In this document: positions 9,058-16,731 of the stretch, in pieces | How the letters are laid out: every line of letters starts with the position of its first letter | Numbering within the stretch: the first letter of the stretch is position 1 | DNA from: Amycolatopsis endophytica | Lineage (GTDB): Bacteria; Actinomycetota; Actinomycetes; Mycobacteriales; Pseudonocardiaceae | NCBI RefSeq assembly: GCF_013410405.1 | Contig: NZ_JACCFK010000001.1 | Coordinates: 1,364,001-1,428,000 of the forward strand | Length of the DNA stretch: 64,000 nt | Reading direction: 5' to 3' | Notes under the pieces: model-generated | What the model was told of the DNA's origin: nothing | The model's input: only the letters and a program-made list of their open reading frames with translations | The model's database searches: none | Translations under genes and position numbers: made by a program

Positions 9058-9086
9058 TTTGTATCACAGCTGTGCTAACTTCTATT
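9058..9086 (+). promoter_or_regulatory. promoter with embedded TetR-type operator
   Basis: A -35-like TTTGTA (9058-9063) and a -10-like TCTATT (9081-9086) are separated by 17 bp. The spacer contains the perfect palindrome CACAGCTGTG (9065-9074). It sits 7 bp from the TetR start codon and 30 bp before the small membrane gene, as expected for a repressor site. The elements are seen in the sequence; binding is inferred. Confidence 0.5.
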
Positions 9087-9115
9087 TGTCACACCTGAGA
9101 TATAAAGGGGGCGTC

Positions 9116-9295
9116 ATGGAAACAGTGCTCACGGTTCTGCTGGTCCGGTTCGCGCTGATCGCCGCGGTCGTCGTCGCGGTCGCACTCGTGGTGCTGGCGG
9201 TGGTGCTCGTCCTGCACCGGCGCGGCCGGGGCGATCAGGCACGGCGGGTCGCGGAGACCGCCGCCGACTTCGCCCGGCGCCGCATCGGGCGGTGA
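9116..9295 (+). CDS. small single-span membrane protein
   Basis: This 59-residue protein begins METVLTVLLVRFALIAA, spans the membrane once (about residues 4-33, almost entirely Val/Ala/Leu) and ends in a basic amphipathic tail (HRRGRGDQARRVAETAADF). ATG 9116 is preceded by AAAGGGGG, a strong ribosome-binding site. It is divergent from the TetR gene and probably repressed by it. Small TetR-controlled membrane peptides of this kind often affect efflux or envelope stress, but nothing in the sequence fixes a role. It is followed by a bidirectional hairpin terminator. Confidence 0.6.
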   Translation: METVLTVLLVRFALIAAVVVAVALVVLAVVLVLHRRGRGDQARRVAETAADFARRRIGR

Positions 9296-9303
9296 ACGCG
9301 CGA

Positions 9304-9333
9304 AGGCCCGGCTCCCGAGGGGGAGCCGGGCCT
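9304..9333. terminator. bidirectional hairpin terminator
   Basis: A perfect 13-bp stem (AGGCCCGGCTCCC / its complement) with a 4-nt loop lies between the convergent ends of the small membrane gene (9295) and gpmA (9347). There is no U tract on either side, which is common for actinobacterial terminators. Confidence 0.8.
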
Positions 9334-9346
9334 GGCGCGGTTCGGT

Positions 9347-10087
9347 TCAGCGACCCTGGTTGGCGACCGCGGCGGCAGCCTCGGCGGCGGCGGCAGGGTC
9401 GAGGTAGGTGCCGCCCGGGTTGGTGGGCTTGAGGTTCTCGTCGAGGTCGTAGCGCAGGGGGATGCCGGTCGGGATGTTGAGGCCGGCGATGTCGTCGTCG
9501 GAGATCCCGTCAAGGTGTTTGACGAGGGCACGCAGCGAGTTGCCGTGCGCCGCGACGAGCACCGTCTTGCCCGCGCGAAGGTCGGGGACGATCGCCGAGT
9601 CCCAGTACGGCAGCAGCCGGGCGACGACGTCCTTGAGACACTCGGTGAGCGGCGCGCCGGGGCCGTAGCGGGGGTCGGTGTCCTGGCTGAACTCGCTGCC
9701 GCGCTCGATCCGGGGCGGCGGAACATCGTAGGAGCGGCGCCAGAGCATGAACTGCTCCTCGCCGAACTCGTCGCGCACCTGCTTCTTGTTCTTGCCCTGG
9801 AGCGCGCCGTAGTGCCGCTCGTTGAGGCGCCAGTCCCGGCGCACGTCGATCCAGTGCCGGTTGGCGATGTCGAGCGCGATGTTGGCGGTCGAGATCGCCC
9901 GGCGCAGCAGCGAGGTGTGCACGACGTCCGGCAGCAGCCCCGTCTCGGCGAGCAACTCACCACCCTGGCGCGCCTCCTGCTGCCCGAGCTCGGACAGGGG
10001 CACGTCGACCCAGCCGGTGAACAGGTTCTCGGCGTTCCAGGTGCTCTGCCCGTGGCGGAGCAGCACCAGCGTCCCAAGTTCGGCCAT
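9347..10087 (-). CDS. gpmA: 2,3-bisphosphoglycerate-dependent phosphoglycerate mutase
   Basis: This 246-residue glycolytic enzyme interconverts 3- and 2-phosphoglycerate. It has the phosphoglycerate mutase signature [10 protein letters not shown] with the phosphohistidine H12, the active-site E90 in [12 protein letters not shown], and the second catalytic His H181 in [11 protein letters not shown]. Length and motifs match the dPGM family. The C-terminus adds a short Ala-rich tail ([17 protein letters not shown]). It is the counterpart of gpm1 (Rv0489). A 13-bp palindrome (ACACAC-A-GTGTGT, 10150-10162) lies 62 bp upstream of its ATG and could be an operator. Confidence 0.95.
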   Translation of the reverse strand: MAELGTLVLLRHGQSTWNAENLFTGWVDVPLSELGQQEARQGGELLAETGLLPDVVHTSLLRRAISTANIALDIANRHWIDVRRDWRLNERHYGALQGKNKKQVRDEFGEEQFMLWRRSYDVPPPRIERGSEFSQDTDPRYGPGAPLTECLKDVVARLLPYWDSAIVPDLRAGKTVLVAAHGNSLRALVKHLDGISDDDIAGLNIPTGIPLRYDLDENLKPTNPGGTYLDPAAAAEAAAAVANQGR

Positions 10088-10276
10088 ACTCGTCAGCCTG
10101 CCAGAACACCCGCCGCGACCGGACGACGCCCCAGGTGAGAGCCCCCTCTACACACAGTGTGTTACCACTCAGTAGGTGTCCGATCGGCGACTCTTTCGCA
10201 GGTTGAACACCAGCCAGGAAAGTGACACTTACTGCATACCGTTAACACAGACAGTGAGAATCACTCGAATGGAGTA

Positions 10277-10300
10277 ACCAGTAGTCTTGTGATTACTGGT
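10277..10300. repeat. 10-bp hairpin / dyad
   Basis: ACCAGTAGTC and GATTACTGGT can pair over 10 bp (one G-T) around a TTGT loop. It lies in an AT-richer stretch 190 bp upstream of gpmA. It could be a terminator of an unannotated transcript or an operator. No U tract is present. Confidence 0.45.
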
Positions 10301-10561
10301 GGACATCTGACAAGTTGGCTTACGTCCCGCTCGGCTGGAATTCCACGCACTCCCCAGCCGGTCGCGGGGTACGACCGCAGCCTGTCTCCCCCTGCCGGGC
10401 TGCGGCCCCGCCGGCCCCGTTGGCACTCCCCCTCGCCACCGGGTCCAGAAGCGGCGGGAGCGTTCGCGGGGCGGCTTGAGTTCGCGACTCCCCCTCCCTC
10501 AAGCCGCTCCGCCCTCCCCGCGCTGACCTTCCTCCGCACGCGACTCCCACGCTCCGCACCG

Positions 10562-10697
10562 GCCAACACCCCGCCCGCACCGGCAAACACACTGACCGGA
10601 GCGGCCAACACGCGGACCGGAGCGGCAAACACGCCGGTGCCGTCGGCGTGTTTGCTCTTCCGGGCGCCGTGTTTGCCACTCCCGGCGCCGTGTTTGC
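10562..10697. repeat. two facing arrays of a 21-bp periodic repeat (GCMAACAC / GTGTTTGC)
   Basis: GCCAACAC or GCAAACAC begins at 10562, 10583, 10604 and 10625, each exactly 21 bp apart. The reverse complement GTGTTTGC begins at 10648, 10669 and 10690, again exactly 21 bp apart. The units between the 8-mers are partly conserved (ggagcgg or cggcgcc flanks). The spacing equals two helical turns, so all boxes in an arm face the same side of DNA. The two arms point at each other across a 15-bp gap. Confidence 0.8.
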
Positions 10698-11085
10698 CGT
10701 TCGCGGCGAGAGCCCCGGCCACCGCAACACCGCCACCCACGACAGCAGCCACCGCCCCGGCAACCGCCGCCCGGCAGCGGAAGCCGAACCAAGACGTACC
10801 CGGACCTCCCCCGCCCCTCATCCCAAGCCGAACTCGGTCGCTGACCAGCGGGGTCAAGGTACTCTTTCCCGCCTTGACGCCGCTGCTCAGCGACCGAAAC
10901 CATCCGCGAGGAGGGGCGGGGGAGGTCGAACCCAAGCCGACCGACTACCGGCCGCCACAGTGACCAGCGGCCACCTCGCCAGCCGAAGGCGCGAGTTCAA
11001 AGATCAAAAGAGTCCTCGCCGGACGGGCTGGCTCCGGGATGACCAGGGCCCCCGCAGTCCGGCTCACCTTGAGCGGGTGGTCGCT

Positions 11086-11229
11086 GGGTGGTCATCCCGT
11101 CGCCTGATCTGAGGCCTATCACTGTGAGCCAGGCCCGCAAGGTTGCATCGTCGGCTGCGCGCTGGCAGCGGATGTTGCGGGCCTGGCTCACAGTGATCGA
11201 GACGGCCTCAGGCGACGGGATGACCACCC
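11086..11229. repeat. 144-bp inverted repeat with 55-bp arms
   Basis: The left arm 11086-11140 and right arm 11175-11229 are reverse complements over their outer 22 bp (starting GGGTGGTCATCCCGTCGCC) and inner 23 bp (ending CACTGTGAGCCAGGCCCGCAA is present in the left arm at 11120-11140), with a mismatched 10-bp block between. That is 45 of 55 positions. The loop is 34 nt. No transposase is nearby. It could be a MITE-like relic, a cruciform or a very long RNA hairpin. Confidence 0.75.
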
Positions 11230-11268
11230 AGCTCGTTTTGGGGCAGGGCAGCTCGCTGGCGCTCGCCG

Positions 11269-11781
11269 CTACTCCGTCAAGCTCCCGGGCTCGCGTCCGC
11301 CTTCCGGCTCCACCAGATGCCGGAAAGCCTGCAGGTTGGCCAGACTCTCGCCCCGGCTCACGCGCCAGTCCCATTCGCGCTTGATGCTCGTCGCGAAGCC
11401 CAGCTCCAGGATGGTGTTGAAGTCACCGTCCGCGGCTTCCAGGACCTGCCCCAGGATCTTGTCGAGTTCCGCCTCGGACACCGTGTCCAGCCCGAACCGG
11501 CCCACCAGGTAGATGTCCCCCAAAGCGTCCACCGTGTAGTGCACGCCATACAGCTTCGCGTTCCGGCGCAACAGGAAACGGTAAACCGCCTCGTGGTTCT
11601 CGTCCGGGCGGCGGCACACGAACGCTTCCACGGCGAACGCGTGCTCCCGCTCGATCAACCACACGTTGGTCTGCAGCTTCTTCGTGCCCGGCAGGGTGAC
11701 GAAGTACCTGCCCTCGTCCTTGCGGTCGTAGGACAACTCCGCCTGGTCCAGCGCGGACCGGACGACCTTGTCGACCGTCAT
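11269..11781 (-). CDS. YbjN-domain protein (Rv0487-like)
   Basis: This 170-residue protein has the YbjN / type III secretion chaperone-like alpha-beta fold: an N-terminal helix [19 protein letters not shown], a strand-rich core ([37 protein letters not shown]) and a C-terminal helical part with [20 protein letters not shown] 11781 overlaps the mshA stop by 4 nt (ATGA), so it is translationally coupled to mshA, as Rv0487 follows mshA in M. tuberculosis. The molecular role is not established. Conserved pairing with mshA suggests a link to mycothiol or redox homeostasis, which is inference. Confidence 0.85.
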   Translation of the reverse strand: MTVDKVVRSALDQAELSYDRKDEGRYFVTLPGTKKLQTNVWLIEREHAFAVEAFVCRRPDENHEAVYRFLLRRNAKLYGVHYTVDALGDIYLVGRFGLDTVSEAELDKILGQVLEAADGDFNTILELGFATSIKREWDWRVSRGESLANLQAFRHLVEPEGGREPGSLTE

Positions 11782-13085
11782 ACCGCGACCTCCTCGTGCA
11801 GTGCGGCCAGCGTGCGCGAGGCCGCGGCGTACGTGTCCAGCAGCGCGTCCGTGGTGCGCGCCCACGAGAAACGCCGCGCGTGGACCAGCGCGTTCTCCGC
11901 CAGTTCGGCACGCCGGTCCGGTCGCAGGGCCACGCTGGCGAGCGCGCCCGCCCAGTCCCGCGCCGCGTGCGAGGGGACCAGCAGCCCGGACACCCCGTGT
12001 GCCACCGCCACCGGGAGACCACCGACCTCGGCCGCCACCACGGGCGTTCCGCACGCCTGCGCCTCCAGCGCGACCAGGCCGAACGACTCGTTGTAGCTCG
12101 GCACCGCCACCACGTCCGCCGCGCGGTACACCTCCGCCAACCGGGTGCCCGGCTGCGGCGGCATGAATCGCACCACGTCGTCGATACCCAGCGAAACCGC
12201 CAGCTCACGCAGGGCCTGCGGCTGCTCCAGACCGGTCCCCGACGGACCGCCCACCACGAGCACGACCAGCCGCGACCGCAGCTCCGGCCGGCGCTCCAGC
12301 AGGTGCGCGGCGGCGTGCAGCAACACGTCCGGCGCCTTCAACGGCTGGATCCGGCCCGCGAACGCCAGCACGACGGCATCCCGCGGCAGGCCCAGCCGGC
12401 GGCGCGCGCCGGACTGCGAACCGGGCACGAACCGGTCCAGGTCCACGCCCGGCGCCACGGTGTGCACCCGCTCCGGGTCCGCGCGGTAGAGGTCCACCAG
12501 CTGCCGCGCCTCGACGGGCGTGTTCGCGATCAGCCGGTCCGACTCCGCGACCACCTGCTCCTCGCCGATGACCCGCGTCCGCGGCTCGGGTTTGTCGCCC
12601 TCGGCCAGCGCCGCGTTCTTGACCTTCGCCAGCGTGTGCGCGGTGTGCACCAGCGGCACGCCCCAGCGGTCCCGCGCCAGCCACCCCACCTGGCCGGACA
12701 GCCAGTAGTGCGAGTGGATCACGTCGTAGTGGCCCGGCTCGTGGAACGCCTCGGCCCGCAGCACGCCCGAGGTGAACGAGCACAGCTGCGCGGGCAGCTC
12801 GTCCCGGCCCAGCGGCTCGAACGGACCAGCGGGGATGTGCCGCACCAGCACCCCGGGCGCCAGCTCGGCCACCGGCGGCTGCTCGGACGAGGTCGCGCGC
12901 GTGAACACCTCGACGGCGATCCCGCGCCGCGCCATCTCGACCGCGGTCTGGGTGATGTAGACGTTCATGCCACCGGCGTCACCGGTGCCGGGCTGTTCCA
13001 GGGGCGACGTGTGCACCGACAACACCGCGACCCTGCGCGGCCGGAATGTGGGCGTTCGTCGTGATCCGCGCAGCGAGATCGTCAC
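11778..13085 (-). CDS. mshA: D-inositol-3-phosphate glycosyltransferase MshA
   Basis: This GT4 retaining glycosyltransferase of about 435 residues transfers N-acetylglucosamine from UDP-GlcNAc to 1-L-myo-inositol-1-phosphate, the first step of mycothiol synthesis. Visible are the N-terminal Rossmann segment [17 protein letters not shown], the glycine-rich [12 protein letters not shown], the [10 protein letters not shown] strand, the phosphate-binding [12 protein letters not shown] and the C-terminal [15 protein letters not shown] (EX7E). I chose GTG 13085 because GGGAG lies 8 nt upstream. GTG 13094 and an earlier codon at 13142 are alternatives. It is followed by the YbjN gene with a 4-nt overlap. 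Its presence fits the mycothiol-dependent MDMPI-type protein at 19.7 kb. Confidence 0.93.
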   Translation of the reverse strand: MTISLRGSRRTPTFRPRRVAVLSVHTSPLEQPGTGDAGGMNVYITQTAVEMARRGIAVEVFTRATSSEQPPVAELAPGVLVRHIPAGPFEPLGRDELPAQLCSFTSGVLRAEAFHEPGHYDVIHSHYWLSGQVGWLARDRWGVPLVHTAHTLAKVKNAALAEGDKPEPRTRVIGEEQVVAESDRLIANTPVEARQLVDLYRADPERVHTVAPGVDLDRFVPGSQSGARRRLGLPRDAVVLAFAGRIQPLKAPDVLLHAAAHLLERRPELRSRLVVLVVGGPSGTGLEQPQALRELAVSLGIDDVVRFMPPQPGTRLAEVYRAADVVAVPSYNESFGLVALEAQACGTPVVAAEVGGLPVAVAHGVSGLLVPSHAARDWAGALASVALRPDRRAELAENALVHARRFSWARTTDALLDTYAAASRTLAALHEEVAV

Positions 13086-13127
13086 CTGGTTCACTCCCGT
13101 GTCAGTCTCTGTCCGCTTCAGGGCGGA

Positions 13128-13153
13128 GCCCGTGAACGACAACGCTCACGGGC
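13128..13153. terminator. hairpin between the L,D-transpeptidase and mshA genes
   Basis: GCCCGTGA and TCACGGGC form an 8-bp stem with a 10-nt loop, 30 nt after the transpeptidase stop and about 40 nt before mshA. It may terminate the upstream transcript or act as an attenuator for mshA. Confidence 0.5.
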
Positions 13154-13183
13154 CCCCACCATCTTCCCAGCGGTACGAGACCG

Positions 13184-14353
13184 TCACAGTGCGGACTTGG
13201 CCTGCCAGGCGCTCCAGGAGACGAGCCAGTCGTTGACGTCGGAGTTGACGACCGGTCCGAGCTTCGACCCGGTGATCTCCACGGGGTCGCCGATCAGTGC
13301 CGAGTCGAAGTAGTTCTTCGCGTCGGATTCCAGCAGGTTGACGCAGCCGTGCGAGGTGTTGGCCTTGCCGATGTTGGCCGCGTTGTCCTGGTTCTCGTGG
13401 ATGAACTCGCCGTGGTTGGAGAACCGGCAGGCCCACTTCTTGTTGACGTTGGTGTAGCCGTAGCGCGCGTTGTCGAAGATCGCGCTCGGCTCCTTCGTCA
13501 TGATGATGTAGGTGCCGTTGGGCGTGTTCAGGTTCACGTCCGAGTCCTTGCCGTTGCTGCACGGGTAGCTCTTGGACAGGGACCCGCCCCGGTAGACGTT
13601 CATCTTGTGGTCCGGGGTGTTGATCTTCACAACCTGGTTGCGGCCGATCTTGAACTCGGTGGTGACGTCGGCCCGCGGGTAGGCGCCGCCGCCGAGGTCC
13701 GTGCCGTACAGCTTGGCCTCGACCTTGACCGTCGTGCCTGCCGGCCAGTACTCCTTCGGCCGCCAGTCGACCTGCTGGTCGGACAGCCAGCCCCAGGATC
13801 CCTCGACGTCGGTGGACGTCTCGATCTTGAGCGCCTGCTCCACCGCGGCCTTGTTCTTCACGGCGCTGGTGAACTTGACGCTGACCGGCATCGCGACGCC
13901 GACCGTGACGTCGTCGGCCGGGTTCAGGGTGACGCGGACCGTCGAGGCCGGTTTGAGCGTCGAGAAGCTGCCGGTCAGCGTCACCGGCTTGCCGTCGGTG
14001 CCGGTGGCCGTCGCGTCGTAGGTGTAGGTCTTGTCGTAGCCGAGCGCCTCGCTGCTGGTCCAGCTCGTCTTGTCGTCGCTGAGCGCGCCTTCGACGGCCT
14101 TGCCGTCCGGGTTGGTGAGCTTGACCTCGGTGAGCGTGCCCTGCGCGACCCGCACGGTGACCGGCTGCAGCACGGGCACGTCCGTGGCGTCCGCCGCGGG
14201 CTCGGCCGTGATGACCGCGGCGGGTGCGGCCGGTGCCTCCGGTGCCGCCGTGCCGCCGTCCTGCGTACCGTCGCCGCCGCTGGTGCACGCCGCGGCCACC
14301 GTCGCCGCGCTCGCGGCGAGCGCGGCCTTGAACACCGTGCGCCTCTCGATCAC
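13184..14353 (-). CDS. L,D-transpeptidase lipoprotein (LprQ/LdtMt5-like)
   Basis: This 389-residue envelope protein should form 3-3 peptidoglycan cross-links. It starts at GTG 14353 behind a perfect GGAGGT six nt upstream. The signal peptide (RRTVFKAALAASAATVAAAC) ends in a lipobox-like VAAAC with Cys at 23. A spacer rich in Ala/Pro/Glu is followed by two Ig-like domains (about 50-250) and the YkuD domain. The catalytic motif has HGEFIHE and SHGCVN with Cys337. The C-terminal SDVNDWLVSWSAWQAKSAL resembles the extra module of LdtMt5. Position between murB/SDR and mshA matches Rv0483. Confidence 0.92.
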   Translation of the reverse strand: MIERRTVFKAALAASAATVAAACTSGGDGTQDGGTAAPEAPAAPAAVITAEPAADATDVPVLQPVTVRVAQGTLTEVKLTNPDGKAVEGALSDDKTSWTSSEALGYDKTYTYDATATGTDGKPVTLTGSFSTLKPASTVRVTLNPADDVTVGVAMPVSVKFTSAVKNKAAVEQALKIETSTDVEGSWGWLSDQQVDWRPKEYWPAGTTVKVEAKLYGTDLGGGAYPRADVTTEFKIGRNQVVKINTPDHKMNVYRGGSLSKSYPCSNGKDSDVNLNTPNGTYIIMTKEPSAIFDNARYGYTNVNKKWACRFSNHGEFIHENQDNAANIGKANTSHGCVNLLESDAKNYFDSALIGDPVEITGSKLGPVVNSDVNDWLVSWSAWQAKSAL

Positions 14354-14449
14354 CCTGCTACCTCCGCACTCCGTACTTCTCCTCGGGCATCGACCGACGC
14401 CCGGCCCTGCCGCGTTACCGGCATGTCCCCCGCTGGGAGTATGTGCGGT

Positions 14450-15181
14450 ATGACCAAGCGAACCGCAGTGATCACCGGCGCCAGCGCGGGCATCGGCGAG
14501 GCCACCGCCCGCGCCCTTGCCGATGCCGGATTCCACCTGGTGCTCGGGGCTCGCCGCCTCGACCGCCTGGAGAAGCTGGCCGCCGAGGTGTCCGGAACCG
14601 CACACGTACTGGACGTCACCGACCCCGCTTCGGTTGCCGCATTTGTCCAGCGGGTTCCAGACTGCCACGTTCTGGTGAACAACGCGGGCGGTGCCCGTGG
14701 TCTGGAGCGGGTCGTGGACGCCGACGAGGACCACTGGCGCTGGATGTGGGAGGTCAACGTCCTGGGCACGCTGCGCATGACGAAGGCGCTGCTGCCGAAG
14801 CTGATCGCCTCCGGTGACGGTCACGTGGTGAGTGTCACGTCGATCGCCGGGCACGAGGTGTACGACGGCGGCTCGGGCTACACCTCCGCCAAGCACGCGC
14901 AGTCGGCCCTGCACCGCACGTTGCGATCGGAGCACCTGGGCGATCCGGTGCGGATCACCGAGATCGTGCCGGGGATGGTCGAGACGGACTTCTCGGCCAA
15001 CCGCTTCGACGGCGACACCGAGCGCGCCGCGAAGGTCTACCAGGGCATCACCGCGCTGACGGCCGAGGACGTGGCCGACGTCATCGCGTTCGCCGTCACC
15101 CGGCCCTCGCACGTGAACCTCGACACCATCGTGATGAAGCCGCGGGCACAGCTCAACGGCAGCCGCAGCCACCGCGAGTGA
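14450..15181 (+). CDS. short-chain dehydrogenase (Rv0484c-like)
   Basis: This 243-residue classical SDR has the cofactor motif TGASAGIG (9-16), NNAGG (77-81), catalytic Ser131 in SVTSIAG, Tyr144 and Lys148 in YTSAKHA. It resembles the YdfG / serine 3-dehydrogenase branch of NADP-dependent oxidoreductases by its IVPGMVETDF segment. I chose ATG 14450 with GGGAG about 9 nt upstream; an in-frame ATG lies 9 nt earlier. It stands on the opposite strand between murB and the transpeptidase gene, the same arrangement as Rv0484c, and abuts the murB stop by one base. The substrate is unknown. Confidence 0.88.
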   Translation: MTKRTAVITGASAGIGEATARALADAGFHLVLGARRLDRLEKLAAEVSGTAHVLDVTDPASVAAFVQRVPDCHVLVNNAGGARGLERVVDADEDHWRWMWEVNVLGTLRMTKALLPKLIASGDGHVVSVTSIAGHEVYDGGSGYTSAKHAQSALHRTLRSEHLGDPVRITEIVPGMVETDFSANRFDGDTERAAKVYQGITALTAEDVADVIAFAVTRPSHVNLDTIVMKPRAQLNGSRSHRE

Positions 15182-16204
15182 TCACAGAGCGCAGTTGATG
15201 AGCAGAGGTTCGGGACGCAGCGTGACGCCGAAGCGGGCGTGCACGCCGTCCCGGACCTCGCGCGCCAGCGCCAGCAGGTCCGCGGTGCTGGCGCCGCCCC
15301 GGTTGGTCAGCGCGAGCGTGTGCTTCGTGGACAACGACACCCGCCCGCCCGGCCCCGCGTAGCCCTTGCCGAACCCGGTGTGGTCGATCAGCCAGGCCGC
15401 GGACAGCTTCACGCCGCCGTCCGCGGGGTAGCGCGGCATTTCCACGTCCGCCAGCGCCGCAGGCAGCTCGGCGACGATCGGGTTGGTGAAGAACGAGCCC
15501 GCGCTCCAGGTGTCGTGATCGGACGGATCGAGCACCATGCCCTTGCCCTGCCGCAGTTCCAGCACCGCTTCGCGCGCCTGCGCGGCCGGGACCCGCGCCC
15601 CCAGCTCGACGCCCAGGGTGCGGGCCAGTTCGGCGTAGCGGACCGGCGCCGACAGGCCGTCCCCGCGCAGCGCGAACCGGACACTGAGGACGATGCCCCA
15701 GTCCTCGCCTTTCAGGACGCTCGTGCGGTAGCCGAAGCCCAGGTCGTCCGCGGTCATCGTGCGCACCTCGCCGGTGCGGCGGTCGTAGCACTCGACGGAG
15801 GTGAGCAGGTCCGCGACCTCGCAGCCGTACGCCCCCACGTTCTGGATCGGCGTCGCGCCCACCGAGCCGGGGATGCCGGACAGGCATTCCAGCCCGCCGA
15901 ACCCGGCCTCGACCGTCGCCGCGACGAAGCCGTCCCAGTTCTGCCCGGCCTCGACCACGACCTCGTCGCCGTCGATGCGCCAGCCGTGCGTCGCGATCTT
16001 CACCACCGTGCCGGGGAAGCCGTCGTCGCCGACGACGAGGTTCGACCCGCCGCCGAGCAGCAGCACCGGCCCGTCGACCGAACGCACCGCGGCCAGCAGA
16101 TCGTCGGTGGTCCCGGCCACCACGAACGCGCGGGCTGGCCCGCCCAACCGCAGCGTGGTGTGGTCGGCCAGGGTCGTCTGGGTCGGTGTTTCGAGACGGC
16201 TCAC
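15182..16204 (-). CDS. murB: UDP-N-acetylmuramate dehydrogenase MurB
   Basis: This 340-residue FAD flavoprotein reduces UDP-GlcNAc-enolpyruvate to UDP-MurNAc in peptidoglycan synthesis. The FAD domain has LLLGGGSNLVV and GLECLSGIPGSVGATPIQNVG (broken here at its conserved parts: SGIPGSVG, QNVGAYG). The substrate domain has GYRTSVLK and the proton-donor Ser in SAGSFFTNPIV; the C-terminal Glu is in the TLRPEPLLI end region. I chose GTG 16204 because upstream codons would overlap the divergent DUF2505 promoter. No Shine-Dalgarno is visible and a TACCGT hexamer lies 8 nt before the start, so it may be leaderless. Confidence 0.95.
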   Translation of the reverse strand: MSRLETPTQTTLADHTTLRLGGPARAFVVAGTTDDLLAAVRSVDGPVLLLGGGSNLVVGDDGFPGTVVKIATHGWRIDGDEVVVEAGQNWDGFVAATVEAGFGGLECLSGIPGSVGATPIQNVGAYGCEVADLLTSVECYDRRTGEVRTMTADDLGFGYRTSVLKGEDWGIVLSVRFALRGDGLSAPVRYAELARTLGVELGARVPAAQAREAVLELRQGKGMVLDPSDHDTWSAGSFFTNPIVAELPAALADVEMPRYPADGGVKLSAAWLIDHTGFGKGYAGPGGRVSLSTKHTLALTNRGGASTADLLALAREVRDGVHARFGVTLRPEPLLINCAL

Positions 16205-16212
16205 GAGGACAA

Positions 16213-16222
16213 ACGGTACTGT
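16213..16222. promoter_or_regulatory. overlapping back-to-back -10 boxes for murB and the DUF2505 gene
   Basis: Only 26 bp separate the two divergent start codons. TACTGT (16217-16222, plus) lies 8 nt before the DUF2505 ATG, and TACCGT (16218-16213, minus) lies 8 nt before the murB GTG. The two hexamers share one TA step. Each spacing fits a leaderless transcript starting at or next to the start codon. The hexamers are seen; promoter function is inferred. Confidence 0.45.
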
Positions 16223-16230
16223 CTGGCCCC

Positions 16231-16731
16231 ATGGCATCCCGTATCGAGCACCGTGCGGAGTACGCCCAGGGCGTCGCCGAGGTGTTCGCGGCCGAGACGA
16301 GCGAGGAGGCGCTGACCGCGCGCCTGGCCGAAATCGGCGGCAAGAACAGCGCCCTGCTCAGTCATTCCGCCGACGCGGACGGCGCGCGGTACACGCTGCG
16401 CCAGGGCATCGAGGCGGAGAAGCTGCCGCAGATCGTGCGCAAGCTGCAACCCGGCGACCTCTACGTCGACCGGGAACACACCTTCACGCGCGGCGGTGAC
16501 GGCTACACGGGCACGGCGAAGGCCACGGTGAGCGGGATGCCCGGCGAGATCACCGCGCGCACCGAGATCCGCCCCGCGGGCGAGGGCACCGTGGTCGAGA
16601 CGCGCGGCGAGGTCAAGGTCAAGATCCCACTGGTCGGCGGCAAGCTGGAGAGCTTCGTCGCCGGTGAACTGACGAAACTGCTGGCCCGCGAGGCACAGTT
16701 CAGCGCCGAATGGCTCGCGCGCACTTCGTAG
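16231..16731 (+). CDS. DUF2505 family protein (Rv0481c-like)
   Basis: This 166-residue protein starts MASRIEHRAEYAQGVAEVF and has the SRPBCC/START-like pattern of DUF2505: an N-terminal strand-helix pair, LYVDREHTF, TARTEIRPAGEGTVVETRGEV strands and a long C-terminal helix (KLESFVAGELTKLLAREAQF). It is divergent from murB, as Rv0481c is. Proteins of this fold bind hydrophobic ligands, but no ligand is known. The start is probably leaderless. Its 3' end overlaps the following methyltransferase gene by 22 nt. Confidence 0.82.
   Translation: MASRIEHRAEYAQGVAEVFAAETSEEALTARLAEIGGKNSALLSHSADADGARYTLRQGIEAEKLPQIVRKLQPGDLYVDREHTFTRGGDGYTGTAKATVSGMPGEITARTEIRPAGEGTVVETRGEVKVKIPLVGGKLESFVAGELTKLLAREAQFSAEWLARTS

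Larger units (their letters stand above)
10088..11268. other. 1.18-kb intergenic region rich in repeats, no credible gene
   Basis: Both strands are open over long stretches here, but the translations are low-complexity Pro/Ala/Arg with no recognisable fold and no ribosome-binding site, so I call no gene. The region holds a palindrome upstream of gpmA (10150-10162), a hairpin (10277-10300), a 21-bp periodic repeat array (10562-10697) and a large inverted repeat (11086-11229). These are listed separately. Confidence 0.7.

Noticed and set aside
10562..10697. CRISPR-like array
   Set aside because: The 8-mer boxes are separated by 13 bp, too short for spacers, and half are inverted.
10289..10963. 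Long open frames on both strands over the 21-bp array, giving proteins with repeated PANT or AANT heptads
   Set aside because: The heptads simply reflect the 21-bp DNA period. Both strands stay open, there is no ribosome-binding site, and no fold is recognisable.
13349..14440. Long plus-strand open frame opposite the L,D-transpeptidase gene
   Set aside because: It is the antisense shadow of a well-supported gene. Only the SDR part from 14450 onward matches a protein family.
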